The notes: a model not told the origin generated them from the letters alone. A stretch of 42,883 nt of DNA from Tidjanibacter sp. (GCA_017396085.1 JAFQNC010000021.1:1-42883); one strand, 5' to 3'; counted from the first letter of the stretch, positions 33,420-42,478 are shown. Numbers and translations: made by a program.

Positions 33420-34490
33420 CTAATTGTCTTTGTAGAGTTCCGAGTAGAAATTGATATTCTCCTTCACCAAAATATCCATAGGCATATAGTTGTCCTTCAG
33501 CGGCGGTATGGTCCCAAAAGCAAGCCACTCGGCAAGAGCATTCACTCCTCTGCGTAGTTGCACCTGCGTGCGCTGCACGATGAGGTATTTGACCACGCCC
33601 TCCTGCACAGCCTTGATGTTCTGCCCCAAGATGTCAAATCCAAGCACCGACATCCCCTTGAGCCCACGCGTGGTGATGTAGTCGGCAATTAGGTGTACAC
33701 GCGAGTTGAAGGTAACAATGTGGCGAATGTCGGGGTGGGCAGCGAAAAACTTATCCATAACTGCAAAGTTGTGCTCTCTGTCGTGTGGGCGCAAAAACTC
33801 GTTGTAGATGCGTAGTTCGGGCAGGTTCTCCGACACGTAGTCGGTGAAGCCGTGTCGGCGGGCGAGGGTGGGGTTGTCTGCAATGCCGCCACCACGCTCA
33901 ATGCGGAAGTTCACGATGCTCTGCGGGGGCTCATCGCCCAGCAGCAACGAGGCAGCCAAGTAACCACTCTCCCACATCGGGATGCCATAGTAGGCCAAAT
34001 AGTCGGCCTCGCTCACCTTGGAGTCAATAAAGACCATTGGCACCCCCTTCTCTTTGAGGTAGTGGCCGAGTTCGATGGTGTCGTTGCGATAGATGGGGGC
34101 AACGATTACCGCTTGTGGCAGGTCGGCTTTGAGCCGTTCAACCGCTTCGATAAACTCCTCTCGCGAGAATTGGTTGTAGGTTAGCGTTTCAATGGATAGG
34201 TTGTAGCCCTCGGCATCCCGCTGCGCACTCGCCACGGCGTTGTAGACCAACTCCCAATAGTCGCCACTCTCAAATGAGGGCAACAGACAGCAGATGCGGT
34301 AGTGCTTCTTGTTGGCCAGCAGGGAGGCATTGGTGTTGAGCGTGTAGCCCAAACTCTCCATCGCCTCCATAACCTTGCGGCGGCTCTCCTCGGCCACTCC
34401 GCTGCGGTTGTGCATAACCCTGTCTACGGTGCCAATCGAGAGCCCCGAAAGGCGGGCAATATCCTTGACGGTAACCTTTTTTGTCTGCAT
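33420..34490 (-). CDS. LacI-family transcriptional regulator
   Basis: The 356-residue protein has the LacI helix-turn-helix with hinge (VKDIARLSGLSIGTVDRVMHNRSGVAEESRRKVMEAM, 7-44) and a periplasmic-binding-like sensor domain (about 60-340). It diverges from kdgK, and a 22-bp palindrome lies between the two genes (34546-34567), so it most likely represses the kdg/kdu operon and itself until a hexuronate intermediate such as KDG or galacturonate is present. The effector is inferred from context. It has its own -7 box (34528-34521). Confidence 0.92.
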   Translation of the reverse strand: MQTKKVTVKDIARLSGLSIGTVDRVMHNRSGVAEESRRKVMEAMESLGYTLNTNASLLANKKHYRICCLLPSFESGDYWELVYNAVASAQRDAEGYNLSIETLTYNQFSREEFIEAVERLKADLPQAVIVAPIYRNDTIELGHYLKEKGVPMVFIDSKVSEADYLAYYGIPMWESGYLAASLLLGDEPPQSIVNFRIERGGGIADNPTLARRHGFTDYVSENLPELRIYNEFLRPHDREHNFAVMDKFFAAHPDIRHIVTFNSRVHLIADYITTRGLKGMSVLGFDILGQNIKAVQEGVVKYLIVQRTQVQLRRGVNALAEWLAFGTIPPLKDNYMPMDILVKENINFYSELYKDN

Positions 34491-34520
34491 TGAATGTTAA
34501 TTTTGTGCCGAATTCTAACA

Positions 34521-34528
34521 CAAAGATA
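34521..34528 (-). promoter_or_regulatory. -7 box of the lacI-type gene
   Basis: TATCTTTG on the minus strand, 31 nt before ATG 34490. The palindromic operator lies where its -33 box would be. Confidence 0.6.
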
Positions 34529-34545
34529 CAAAAATATTGCAGAAA

Positions 34546-34567
34546 ATTTCGTGTACGTACACGAAAT
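34546..34567. promoter_or_regulatory. Probable LacI operator (22-bp palindrome)
   Basis: A perfect palindrome with half-site TTTCGTGTAC (34547-34556) and its mirror (34557-34566), flanked by a further A/T pair. The central CG step is typical of LacI-family operators. It overlaps the -33 region of both divergent promoters (lacI and kdgK), so one bound dimer could shut off both. No second full copy was seen in this window. Confidence 0.82.
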
Positions 34568-34580
34568 AAGAAAAAAATTG

Positions 34581-34588
34581 TATATTTG
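34581..34588 (+). promoter_or_regulatory. -7 box of the kdgK operon
   Basis: TATATTTG matches TAnnTTTG, 13 nt downstream of the operator. The leader to ATG 34648 is about 54 nt and contains a short inverted repeat TAGTC/GACTA (34589-34608). The -33 region has no consensus TTTG, suggesting activation or derepression control. Confidence 0.7.
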
Positions 34589-34647
34589 TAGTCGGTTAAT
34601 TTTGACTAATTTTATACAAACTCATTACAATAAACACTTTTATTACT

Positions 34648-35670
34648 ATGAAAATCGTAACTTTTGGTGAGATTATGTTGCGTCTGTCGCCCGCAGGACA
34701 GAACAACCGTTTTGTTCAGGCAGACCGTTTTGACGTGGTTTATGGTGGTGGCGAGGCCAATGTGGCTGTGAGCTGTGCCAACTATGGACACGATGCCTAC
34801 TTTGTTACCAAACTGCCCAAACACGAGATTGGTCAGTCGGCACTCAACTCCCTGCGCCGCTATGGTGTTAAGACCGACTTCATCGCTCGTGGTGGCGACC
34901 GCCTCGGTATCTACTACCTTGAGAGTGGCTCGGCTATGCGCCCCAGCAAGGTTATCTACGACCGTGCTCACTCGGCCATTGCAGAGGCCAACATTGAGGA
35001 CTTCGACTTTGACGCAATTATGGAGGGTGCCGATTGGTTCCACTGGTCGGGCATCACCCCCGCAATCTCCGATAAGGCTGCCGAACTGACCAAACTCGCT
35101 TGCGAGGCTGCAAAACGCCACGGTGCTACCGTGTCGGTGGACCTCAACTTCCGCAAGAAACTCTGGACCAAAGAGAAAGCACAGTCGATTATGCGCCCCT
35201 TGATGCAGTATGTTGATGTTTGCATCGGTAACGAGGAGGACGCAGAGTTGTGCTTGGGCTTCAAACCCGATGCAGATGTGGAGGGTGGTAAGACCGATGC
35301 CGAGGGCTACAAGGCCATCTTTGAGCAGATGAAGAAGGAGTTTGGCTTCAAGTATGTGATTTCCACTTTGAGGGAGTCGCTGTCGGCAAGCCACAACGGC
35401 TGGAAGGCTATGATTTACAATGGCGAGGAGTTCTATGTGAGCAAACGCTACGACATTCTGCCCATCGTTGATAGGGTAGGTGGTGGCGACTCGTTTAGTG
35501 GCGGTATGATTCACGGTCTGCTGACCAAACCCACTCAGGGTGAGGCTTTGGAGTTTGCTGTGGCTGCTTCGGCTCTCAAACACACCATCAATGGCGACTA
35601 CAACCTTGTGTCGGTTGATGAGGTGGAGGCTTTGGCCGGTGGTGATGGCAGTGGTCGTGTTCAGAGGTAG
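34648..35670 (+). CDS. kdgK: 2-dehydro-3-deoxygluconokinase
   Basis: KdgK phosphorylates KDG to KDPG. The 340-residue PfkB-family protein shows FGEIMLRLSP, the sugar-binding YGGGEANVAV and the ATP/anion-hole motif GGGDSFSGG with catalytic Asp281. Family and context agree: eda follows at 83 nt, with kduI and kduD beyond. It is the first gene of the hexuronate operon, behind the LacI operator. Confidence 0.95.
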   Translation: MKIVTFGEIMLRLSPAGQNNRFVQADRFDVVYGGGEANVAVSCANYGHDAYFVTKLPKHEIGQSALNSLRRYGVKTDFIARGGDRLGIYYLESGSAMRPSKVIYDRAHSAIAEANIEDFDFDAIMEGADWFHWSGITPAISDKAAELTKLACEAAKRHGATVSVDLNFRKKLWTKEKAQSIMRPLMQYVDVCIGNEEDAELCLGFKPDADVEGGKTDAEGYKAIFEQMKKEFGFKYVISTLRESLSASHNGWKAMIYNGEEFYVSKRYDILPIVDRVGGGDSFSGGMIHGLLTKPTQGEALEFAVAASALKHTINGDYNLVSVDEVEALAGGDGSGRVQR

Positions 35671-35753
35671 TCTGCGCACGAAGGACTGTTGCACAACAAA
35701 CTAAACGCTTTGTAAAGTAGAAACAAAAGTCAAGAATACTATTAAATATAAGT

Positions 35754-36425
35754 ATGGCAAAATTTAATAAGATGGCCGTTATGGCCGCAATGCAGGCAAC
35801 CGGTATGGTGCCTGTGTTCTACGACTCCAACGTGGAGGTGTCTAAGCAGGTTTTGAAGGCTTGCTACGAGGGTGGTGTGCGCGTGTTTGAGTTCACCAAC
35901 CGTGGCGATTTTGCTGCCGAGGTGTTTGCCGAGCTGATGAAATACTCGCTCAAGGAGTGCCCCGAGATGATTTTGGGTGTGGGCTCGATTGTGGATGCTC
36001 CCACCGCAGCACTCTACATTCAGTATGGTGCCAACTTCATCGTGGGTCCCTGTATGAATCCCGAGGTTGCAAAACTCTGCAACCGCCACTTGGTGCCCTA
36101 CGTGCCCGGATGTGGTACCGTTACCGAGATTAGCTACGCACAAGAACTTGGTTGCGATGTAACCAAAATCTTCCCCGCAGGTTGCGTGGGCGGTCCCGAC
36201 TTCGTGAAGAACATCAAGGCTCCTCTGCCTTGGGCAAACATTATGGCCACCGGTGCTGTTGAGCCCACCGAGGAGAATTTGAGCAAGTGGTTTGCTTCGG
36301 GTGTGTTCTGTGTGGGTATGGGCTCCAAACTCTTCCCCAAGGCCGACTTGAAGGCAGGCAACTGGCAGGCTGTAACCGACAAGTGCCGTGAGGCTCTGGC
36401 TATCGTGGCTGCTTGCAGGAAATAG
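35754..36425 (+). CDS. eda: KDPG aldolase (2-dehydro-3-deoxyphosphogluconate aldolase)
   Basis: Eda splits KDPG into pyruvate and glyceraldehyde-3-phosphate. The 223-residue TIM-barrel protein has the Schiff-base Lys138 in TKIFPAG and Glu46/Arg50 in FEFTNR, with the phosphate-binding GAVEPTEEN and GMGSKLF segments. It may also act on 4-hydroxy-2-oxoglutarate. It lies between kdgK and kduI. Confidence 0.95.
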   Translation: MAKFNKMAVMAAMQATGMVPVFYDSNVEVSKQVLKACYEGGVRVFEFTNRGDFAAEVFAELMKYSLKECPEMILGVGSIVDAPTAALYIQYGANFIVGPCMNPEVAKLCNRHLVPYVPGCGTVTEISYAQELGCDVTKIFPAGCVGGPDFVKNIKAPLPWANIMATGAVEPTEENLSKWFASGVFCVGMGSKLFPKADLKAGNWQAVTDKCREALAIVAACRK

Positions 36426-36475
36426 TGGAGAGAAAACGGAAGTGTGATTTAACCTAAAAACTTAATAAGAGCATT

Positions 36476-37314
36476 ATGAAAACAAACTATGAAATTCGCT
36501 ATGCAGCCCACCCTGAGGATGCAAAGAGTTATGACACCAAACGTCTTCGTAGGGATTTTCTGATTGAGACTCTCTTCGTTGCAAACGAGGTTAATATGGT
36601 CTACTCGATGTATGACCGTATGGTCGTTGGTGGTGCAATGCCTGTGGGCGAGAGCCTCAAATTGGAGGCTATTGACCCCTTGAAGGCTCCCTACTTCCTT
36701 ACTCGCAGGGAGTTGGGTATCTTCAACGTAGGCAAGGGCAAAGGTATTGTGCGCGTTGGTAACGATGTGTTTGAACTGGACTACAAGGAGGCCCTCTACC
36801 TCGGCTCGGGCGATAGGGAGGTCTACTTTGAGAGCGCAGACGAGAGCGTTCCCGCCAAGTTCTACTTCAACTCGCTCACCGCAACTATCCCGACAAGAAG
36901 ATTACCAAAGAGAACGCCATTGTGGCTCATATGGGCTCGCTCGAAGGCTCCAACGACCGCAATATCAACAAGATGATTGTAAATCAGGTGCTTCCCACCT
37001 GCCAGTTGCAGATGGGTATGACCGAACTTGCCCCCGGTAGTGTTTGGAACACTATGCCTGCTCACGTTCACTCGCGCAGGATGGAGGCATATTTCTACTT
37101 CGATATTCCCGAGGACCAAGCCATTTGCCACTTTATGGGTGAGGTAGACGAGACCCGCCACATCTGGATGAAGGGCGACCAAGCCGTTTTGTCGCCTGAG
37201 TGGAGTATCCACTCGGCTGCTGCCACCAACAACTACACCTTCATTTGGGGTATGGGTGGTGAGAACCTCGACTATGGCGACCAAGACTTCTCGCTCATTA
37301 CCGACCTGAAATAG
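36476..37314 (+). pseudogene. kduI: kduI, frameshifted (5-dehydro-4-deoxy-D-glucuronate isomerase)
   Basis: KduI isomerises 5-keto-4-deoxyuronate to 2,5-diketo-3-deoxygluconate. The first frame (36476-about 36885) encodes a normal KduI N-terminus to [10 protein letters not shown]; the second frame (from about 36886) resumes with [20 protein letters not shown] and runs to [12 protein letters not shown], including the zinc-binding His-x-His and Glu ([15 protein letters not shown]). One base is missing near 36884 (GCAACTAT where GCACACTAT fits). Restoring it gives about 279 residues, the normal length. No slippery run or stem is apparent, so it is either a recent pseudogene or a sequencing error; both halves keep full conservation. 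Confidence 0.9.
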
Positions 37315-37384
37315 GGTGGAAGAGAGAGTAGATTGTAGAAATAAGAAAATCAATCAAACAAATAACTAAACAAACACAAAGATT

Positions 37385-38188
37385 ATGAATCCTTACTTGA
37401 ATTTTTCTTTGGAGGGTAAAGTGGCCCTCGTAACAGGTGCTTCCTATGGTATCGGCTTTGCTATCGCTTCGGCATTTGCAGAGCAGGGCGCAACCATCTG
37501 CTTCAACGACATCAATCAGGAGTTGGTAGACAAGGGTATGGCTGCCTACAAGGAGAAGGGTATTGCTGCTCACGGCTACGTTTGCGATGTTACCGATGAG
37601 CCCGCAGTTCAGGCTATGGTTGCCAAGATTGCCGAGGAGGTTGGCACCGTTGATATTTTGGTGAACAACGCCGGTATCATCCGCCGTATCCCTATGCACG
37701 AGATGGAGGCTGCCGATTTCCGCAAGGTTATTGATATTGACTTGAATGCTCCTTTCATCGTGTCGAAGGCTGTGCTGCCCGCAATGATGGCCAAACGCAG
37801 CGGTAAGATTATCAACATCTGCTCGATGATGTCGGAGTTGGGTCGTGAGACCGTTTCGGCTTACGCTGCTGCCAAGGGTGGTCTGAAGATGCTCACCCGT
37901 AACATCTGCTCGGAGTATGGTGAGTACAACATCCAGTGCAACGGTATCGGCCCCGGCTACATTGCAACTCCCCAGACTGCTCCTCTACGCGAGGTACAGC
38001 CCGATGGTAGCCGCCACCCATTCGATTCGTTCATCTGCGCCAAGACCCCCGCAGGTCGCTGGTTGGATGCAGCAGAACTGACCGGTCCTGCCGTGTTCCT
38101 CGCATCGGAGGCTTCGAATGCTGTCAATGGCCACATCCTCTACGTGGATGGCGGTATCTTGGCATACATCGGTAAGCAGCCCCAATAG
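37385..38188 (+). CDS. kduD: 2-dehydro-3-deoxy-D-gluconate 5-dehydrogenase
   Basis: KduD reduces 2,5-diketo-3-deoxygluconate to KDG with NAD(P)H. The 267-residue short-chain dehydrogenase has the cofactor motif TGASYGIG (17-24), NNAG, and catalytic Ser147/Tyr160/Lys164 (YAAAK). It directly follows kduI, as in pectin pathways; a gluconate 5-dehydrogenase role is an alternative by family but less likely here. Confidence 0.93.
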   Translation: MNPYLNFSLEGKVALVTGASYGIGFAIASAFAEQGATICFNDINQELVDKGMAAYKEKGIAAHGYVCDVTDEPAVQAMVAKIAEEVGTVDILVNNAGIIRRIPMHEMEAADFRKVIDIDLNAPFIVSKAVLPAMMAKRSGKIINICSMMSELGRETVSAYAAAKGGLKMLTRNICSEYGEYNIQCNGIGPGYIATPQTAPLREVQPDGSRHPFDSFICAKTPAGRWLDAAELTGPAVFLASEASNAVNGHILYVDGGILAYIGKQPQ

Positions 38189-38216
38189 TTGAAACTCAAA
38201 GACGTTCTTTGCAACT

Positions 38217-39437
38217 ATGAAAGCACTGCTTACATTGCTTTTGGTTACGTTGGTTGGTTGCAGCGCACCGAGTGTTAAGGTGGCTGTAACCAACCCTACC
38301 GATGCCGCTCGCTCGGGCGAGATGGTGGAGGTGGAGGTTGCTGCGCTCGGTCTGACCGAGGGCGCAGGCCTCGTGGTGGTGGATGCCGAGGGCGTTGAAG
38401 TGCCTTCGCAAATCACCCACGATGGCAAACTCATCTTCCGTGCCGATGTGGAGGGTGCCGCTAAGGTTATCTACACCGTTAAGGAGGGAGAGGCTGCCGA
38501 CTACCAAACCTATGCTTGTGGTAAGGTCTATCCCGAGAGGGTAGACGACATCGCTTGGGAGAGCAACCTGATTGCTTTCCGTGCCTATGGCCCTGCTTTG
38601 CAGGCAAGCGGCGAGAGGGCTTTCGGCCACGATGTTTGGCTCAAGAACAACACCGAACTTCCCGTTGTTGAGGCTCGCTACGCTCTTGAACTCAATCCCG
38701 AAACGAGGGCAAAGATTGCCGAGTTGAAGAAGACCGACAAGAAGGCAGCCCAAGAACTGGCTGCTTCGGTGTCGTACCACAACGACCACGGCAACGGCTT
38801 TGACCCCTATAAGGTTGGTCCCACCCTCGGTGCAGGTGCTACTGCGCTGCTTGACGGTAAGACCATCGTTTATCCCTACTGCTACTCGGAGTGCGAGATT
38901 TTGGACAACGGTCCGTTGCGCTTTACGGCCAAACTGACCTACCTGCCCACCACCATCGGTGAGCGCACACTGACCGAAACCCGCACCATCAGCATTGACC
39001 ACGGCTCGTTCCTCAATAAGACCACCGTTTGCTACAATGGCTCGGAGGGCGACTATGAGGCTATGAGCGGTATTGTGTTGCACGAGAAGGCTCCCCGCAC
39101 CACCTACAATGCCGAGCAGGGCTATGTTACCTATGCAGAGCCCGTTGAGCCCGCCGAGGCCGGCGAACTCTACTTGGCAATGTACTTCCCCGAGGGTTGG
39201 GAGGGTGCCGAGGACCGCTTCTGGAACAAGGTCGATGACAAACCCAAAGGTGCCTATGGCCACGCTGCTGTCTACAACACTCTCTCCGAGGGCGAGACTC
39301 TCACCTACTGGTGGGGTGGCTTGTGGAACAAGGTTACTGCCGTGGAGGTGCCGACCAAGGAGGCTTTCGATGCACTCGTAGCCGAGGTGGTTGCTGCCAA
39401 AAAGGCTCCCCTGCAGGTGGAGGTTGTGGCAGAGTAG
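38217..39437 (+). CDS. DUF4861-like lipoprotein in the hexuronate operon
   Basis: The 406-residue protein starts with a lipoprotein signal (VGCSAPS, Cys15), followed by a beta-rich domain. The sequence resembles DUF4861 proteins of Bacteroidetes uronate loci: conserved parts include DDIAWESNLIAFRAYGPAL, HNDHGNGFDPYKVGPTLGAG and GHAAVYNTLSEGETLTYWWG. Function is unknown; its place between kduD and the hexuronate transporter suggests an extracytoplasmic step, such as an unsaturated-uronide hydrolase or lyase. The family name is from memory of the pattern and should be confirmed by profile search. Confidence 0.75.
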   Translation: MKALLTLLLVTLVGCSAPSVKVAVTNPTDAARSGEMVEVEVAALGLTEGAGLVVVDAEGVEVPSQITHDGKLIFRADVEGAAKVIYTVKEGEAADYQTYACGKVYPERVDDIAWESNLIAFRAYGPALQASGERAFGHDVWLKNNTELPVVEARYALELNPETRAKIAELKKTDKKAAQELAASVSYHNDHGNGFDPYKVGPTLGAGATALLDGKTIVYPYCYSECEILDNGPLRFTAKLTYLPTTIGERTLTETRTISIDHGSFLNKTTVCYNGSEGDYEAMSGIVLHEKAPRTTYNAEQGYVTYAEPVEPAEAGELYLAMYFPEGWEGAEDRFWNKVDDKPKGAYGHAAVYNTLSEGETLTYWWGGLWNKVTAVEVPTKEAFDALVAEVVAAKKAPLQVEVVAE

Positions 39438-39494
39438 ACCGTGTCTGCACAGCATAATTAGGAAAAACCATACTAAATCAAACTATTTCAACTA

Positions 39495-40931
39495 ATGAGT
39501 AAAATTCAAACAGGACGCAAAACCAACTACCGTTGGGTGATTTGCGCAATGTTGTTCTTTGCAACAACCGTAAACTACCTCGACCGTCAGGTGCTTTCGC
39601 TCACCTTTGAGGACTTCATTCGCCCCGAGTTCCACTGGACCGACTCGGACTATGGTAACATCACCGGTATCTTCTCGCTCTTCTATGCAATTGCAATGTT
39701 GTTCGCCGGCCGCTTTGTAGACTGGCTCGACACCAAGAAGGGTTATATGTGGAGTATCGGCATTTGGTCGTTTGGTGCTTGTATCCACGCAGTGTGCGGT
39801 ATTCTGACTAGCAGCATCGTGGGTATTGAGGATTTGGCAGCAGTGAGCGTGGCCGAGACAGCCGCTCGCATTGCGCTGATTAGTTCCACTTTCTTCATCA
39901 TTGCCCGCTGTGTGTTGGCACTTGGTGAGGCCGGTAACTTCCCCGCAGCAATCAAGGCTACTGCCGAGTACTTCCCCAAGAGGGACCGTGCATTTGCAAC
40001 CAGTATCTTCAACGCAGGTTCGACCATCGGCGCACTCATCGCTCCCTTCTGCATTCCTCCTTTGGCTGCAAAATGGGGCTGGGAGGCTGCCTTCATCATC
40101 ATTGGTGGTCTTGGTTTCATCTGGATGGGCTTCTGGCAGTTCATCTACAAGAAACCCGAGAAGAACCCCGCAGTGAATGAGGCTGAGTTGGCCTACATCC
40201 TTTCTGATGATGTAGTGGAGGAGGAGAAAGCTGCTCCCGCAGTGGAGGAGGCTCCCGCCAAGAAGGTTTCGCTGTGGCAGTGCTTCAAATTCCGTCAGAC
40301 TTGGGCTTTCATCGTTGGTAAGTTTATGACCGATGGTGTTTGGTGGTTCTTCTTGTTCTGGATGCCTTCCTACTTGAAGACTACCTACGGCTTGGCTTCG
40401 ACCGACATCAAATTCCAGTTGGCTCTTGGTCTGCTCTACCTCATCGTGATGGCTTCTATTGCAGGTGGTTACCTTCCCACTCTGTTTGTGGACAAGAAGA
40501 AGATGAACCCCTATGCTGGTCGTATGTTGGCTATGTTGATTTTTGCCTTCTTCCCGCTGGTAGCATTGGCAGCCCAGCCTTTGGCCCACGTTTCGATGTG
40601 GTGGCCCGTAGTGCTGATTGGTATCGCAGGTGCAGGCCATCAGGCTTGGAGTGCAAACTTGTTCTCGACCATTGGCGATATGTTCCCCAAGAATATGATT
40701 GCTACCATCACCGGTATTGGTGGTATGGCTGGTGGTATCGGCTCGTTCCTCATCCAGAAGGGTGCAGGTGCGCTGTTTGATTTCAGTGCTTCGAGCGGTA
40801 TGGTACTCTTCGGCTTTGAGGGCAAAGAGGCCGGCTATATGATTATGTTCTCGTTCTGCGCTGTTGCCTACCTCATCGGTTGGGTAATTATGAAGGTGCT
40901 TGTTCCTCGCTACAAAGCAGTGGAGATTTAG
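39495..40931 (+). CDS. exuT: Hexuronate MFS transporter (ExuT-like)
   Basis: The 478-residue protein has about 12 transmembrane segments with the ACS-family signature NYLDRQVLS near the first helix and GEAGNFPAAIKATAEYFPKRDRAFATS in the first half. An acidic loop (EEEKAAPAVEEAPAKK, about 236-252) joins the halves. It should move galacturonate/glucuronate or KDG-type acids with protons across the inner membrane. It is the last gene of the operon; a hairpin terminator follows at 40964. Confidence 0.9.
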   Translation: MSKIQTGRKTNYRWVICAMLFFATTVNYLDRQVLSLTFEDFIRPEFHWTDSDYGNITGIFSLFYAIAMLFAGRFVDWLDTKKGYMWSIGIWSFGACIHAVCGILTSSIVGIEDLAAVSVAETAARIALISSTFFIIARCVLALGEAGNFPAAIKATAEYFPKRDRAFATSIFNAGSTIGALIAPFCIPPLAAKWGWEAAFIIIGGLGFIWMGFWQFIYKKPEKNPAVNEAELAYILSDDVVEEEKAAPAVEEAPAKKVSLWQCFKFRQTWAFIVGKFMTDGVWWFFLFWMPSYLKTTYGLASTDIKFQLALGLLYLIVMASIAGGYLPTLFVDKKKMNPYAGRMLAMLIFAFFPLVALAAQPLAHVSMWWPVVLIGIAGAGHQAWSANLFSTIGDMFPKNMIATITGIGGMAGGIGSFLIQKGAGALFDFSASSGMVLFGFEGKEAGYMIMFSFCAVAYLIGWVIMKVLVPRYKAVEI

Positions 40932-40963
40932 TGCCGGCAGACGGGGCGTAGTGCTCCAAAATG

Positions 40964-41004
40964 AAAAGCAACTCTTCCTTTTGCAGGAGGAGTTGCTTTT
41001 TTTG
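40964..41004. terminator. Bidirectional terminator
   Basis: AAAAGCAACTC (40964-40974) pairs with GAGTTGCTTTT (40990-41000); a G-T wobble and TCCT/AGGA extend the stem to 16 bp around TTTGC. A T run follows in the plus direction. It lies between convergent exuT and xseB. Confidence 0.9.
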
Positions 41005-41031
41005 TTTGGGTTAGGTGAGTGATGAAAGGGC

Positions 41032-41217
41032 TCAGTTTTGCTGCACCTCCAACTCCTTTTCCACCTTCTGCAAACGCTCACGACAGAAGGTGATGAGTTC
41101 GGTGGCACGGGCCACTTGGGCGGAGAGAGTGTCGATGTCGGCTTCGCCGGAGTCAAAACTCTTCAAAATGGCTTCCAATTCGGTAAGTGCCTGATTGTAG
41201 GTAAGTTCTTTATCCAT
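41032..41217 (-). CDS. xseB: Exodeoxyribonuclease VII small subunit
   Basis: The 61-residue, mostly helical protein (YNQALTELEAILKSFDSGEADIDTLSAQVARATELITFCRERL) matches XseB, which forms the helical scaffold of exonuclease VII. It starts 13 nt after the xseA stop, so the two are translated from one mRNA. Length and motif order are normal for the family. Confidence 0.93.
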   Translation of the reverse strand: MDKELTYNQALTELEAILKSFDSGEADIDTLSAQVARATELITFCRERLQKVEKELEVQQN

Positions 41218-41230
41218 AGATGTATGTGTG

Positions 41231-42478
41231 TTATTTTGTTGTTTCGGTTATGTCGGCCCTTGCAGTGCCATCGGCAAGGGTGATTTCAACGCTCTCGCCA
41301 ACGGCCACCTCCTTGACCGATTTGAGTGCCTTGCCACCTTGACGGACTACCGCAAAACCGAGTGCCATTATGCGCTTGGGCGAAGAGGCCTCCACCTGCA
41401 CCTCGGCACGCTCCAAACGAGCCTTGTGCAACTCCAATAGGCGTGCTACGCTGTGGTGTAGCTCCACCGAGGCTCGCTCAAGCCTTACCTCCATACGCCT
41501 TAATAGCCCCTCGGCAAGGGTGCGCACAAGGGCGTGGTTGCGCTCCAAGCGTGTGCGGTGGCTCTCCAATAGGGCCGAAGAGGTGTTAATAATGCGCTCA
41601 TAGGCATACTCCACCTCCGAATGAAAACCTCCGATGCGTTCAAGGAGAAAATCGGCCACAGCGGTGGGGGTTTTCAGTGCGGTGTGGGCCACAATGTCGG
41701 CCACCGAGGTATCTTTGTCGTGGCCAATACCTGTGAGTACGGGCAGCGGAAATTGTGCAATGTGGGCCGAGAGAGGGTAGGCATTGAAACAACCGAGGTC
41801 GCTCTGCGAGCCACCACCACGCAGTATGGCCACAGCGTCAAACTCCTCCTCTCGGTCGGCCACTCTGCCGAGGGCCTCAATGATGCTCTGCTCGGCAGCC
41901 GAGCCCTGCACGATGGCCTCAAAGAGAGTGGTGTCGATGCGGTAGGGCGAAGCGGCCAAGTGGTTCATAAAGTCTTGATAACCTGCTGCTGTGGCGGATG
42001 ATATGACCGCCACTCGTTGTACCACGGTGGAAAGGGGCAGGGTTTTGTTCAGGTCAATGACACCTTCGGCAGTGAGTTGCTCAATGGTTTGGCGGCGGCG
42101 TTGCTCTTGCTCGCCAATGGTGTAGGCGGGGTCGATGTCGCTTACCACAAGCGAAAGCCCATAGGCCTCGTGGAAGGTAACGCTCACCTTCAGCAACACC
42201 TTCATACCTGCGGCAAGGGGTGCGCCTGTGGCGGCCCGAAAGTGGGCCGAGAGCATACCCCAACGACTTCTCCACACCGCTGCGGAGGCCTTGGCCTTGG
42301 GGGTGCCATCGTTGTCGCCCTTCTCAATGAGTTCCATATAGCAGTGGCCGGAGTAGCGATTTTCTTTGAGTTCGCCCACCTCGGCACAAATCCACACCCC
42401 CAGCGGAAAACGCTCGGCGAGGGTGCGGCGCACATCGGCGAGTAATTCGGAGAGAGTTATGTGCTTTTCGGTCGTCAT
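41231..42478 (-). CDS. xseA: Exodeoxyribonuclease VII large subunit
   Basis: XseA degrades single-stranded DNA from both ends to oligonucleotides. The 415-residue protein has an OB-fold N-domain (about 1-100), the catalytic core with VAVISSATAAGYQDFM, ILRGGGSQSDLGCFN, TGIGHDKDTSVADIVAH, and a long helical coiled region (about 275-370) that binds XseB. ATG 42478 was chosen; a -7 box lies 6 nt upstream, so the transcript would be nearly leaderless, and the longer open frame to 42526 crosses the box. Confidence 0.95.
   Translation of the reverse strand: MTTEKHITLSELLADVRRTLAERFPLGVWICAEVGELKENRYSGHCYMELIEKGDNDGTPKAKASAAVWRSRWGMLSAHFRAATGAPLAAGMKVLLKVSVTFHEAYGLSLVVSDIDPAYTIGEQEQRRRQTIEQLTAEGVIDLNKTLPLSTVVQRVAVISSATAAGYQDFMNHLAASPYRIDTTLFEAIVQGSAAEQSIIEALGRVADREEEFDAVAILRGGGSQSDLGCFNAYPLSAHIAQFPLPVLTGIGHDKDTSVADIVAHTALKTPTAVADFLLERIGGFHSEVEYAYERIINTSSALLESHRTRLERNHALVRTLAEGLLRRMEVRLERASVELHHSVARLLELHKARLERAEVQVEASSPKRIMALGFAVVRQGGKALKSVKEVAVGESVEITLADGTARADITETTK

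Noticed and set aside
36880..36930. Programmed ribosomal frameshift in kduI
   Set aside because: No slippery heptamer, no Shine-Dalgarno-like stimulator and no clear downstream hairpin are present, and KduI is not known to be frameshifted. A deletion or sequencing error is simpler.
27867..40931. Classical polysaccharide utilisation locus
   Set aside because: The area has lyase, esterase, TonB receptor and catabolic genes but no SusC/SusD pair and no hybrid two-component or ECF sigma regulator, so I call it a pectin/hexuronate gene group and not a full PUL.
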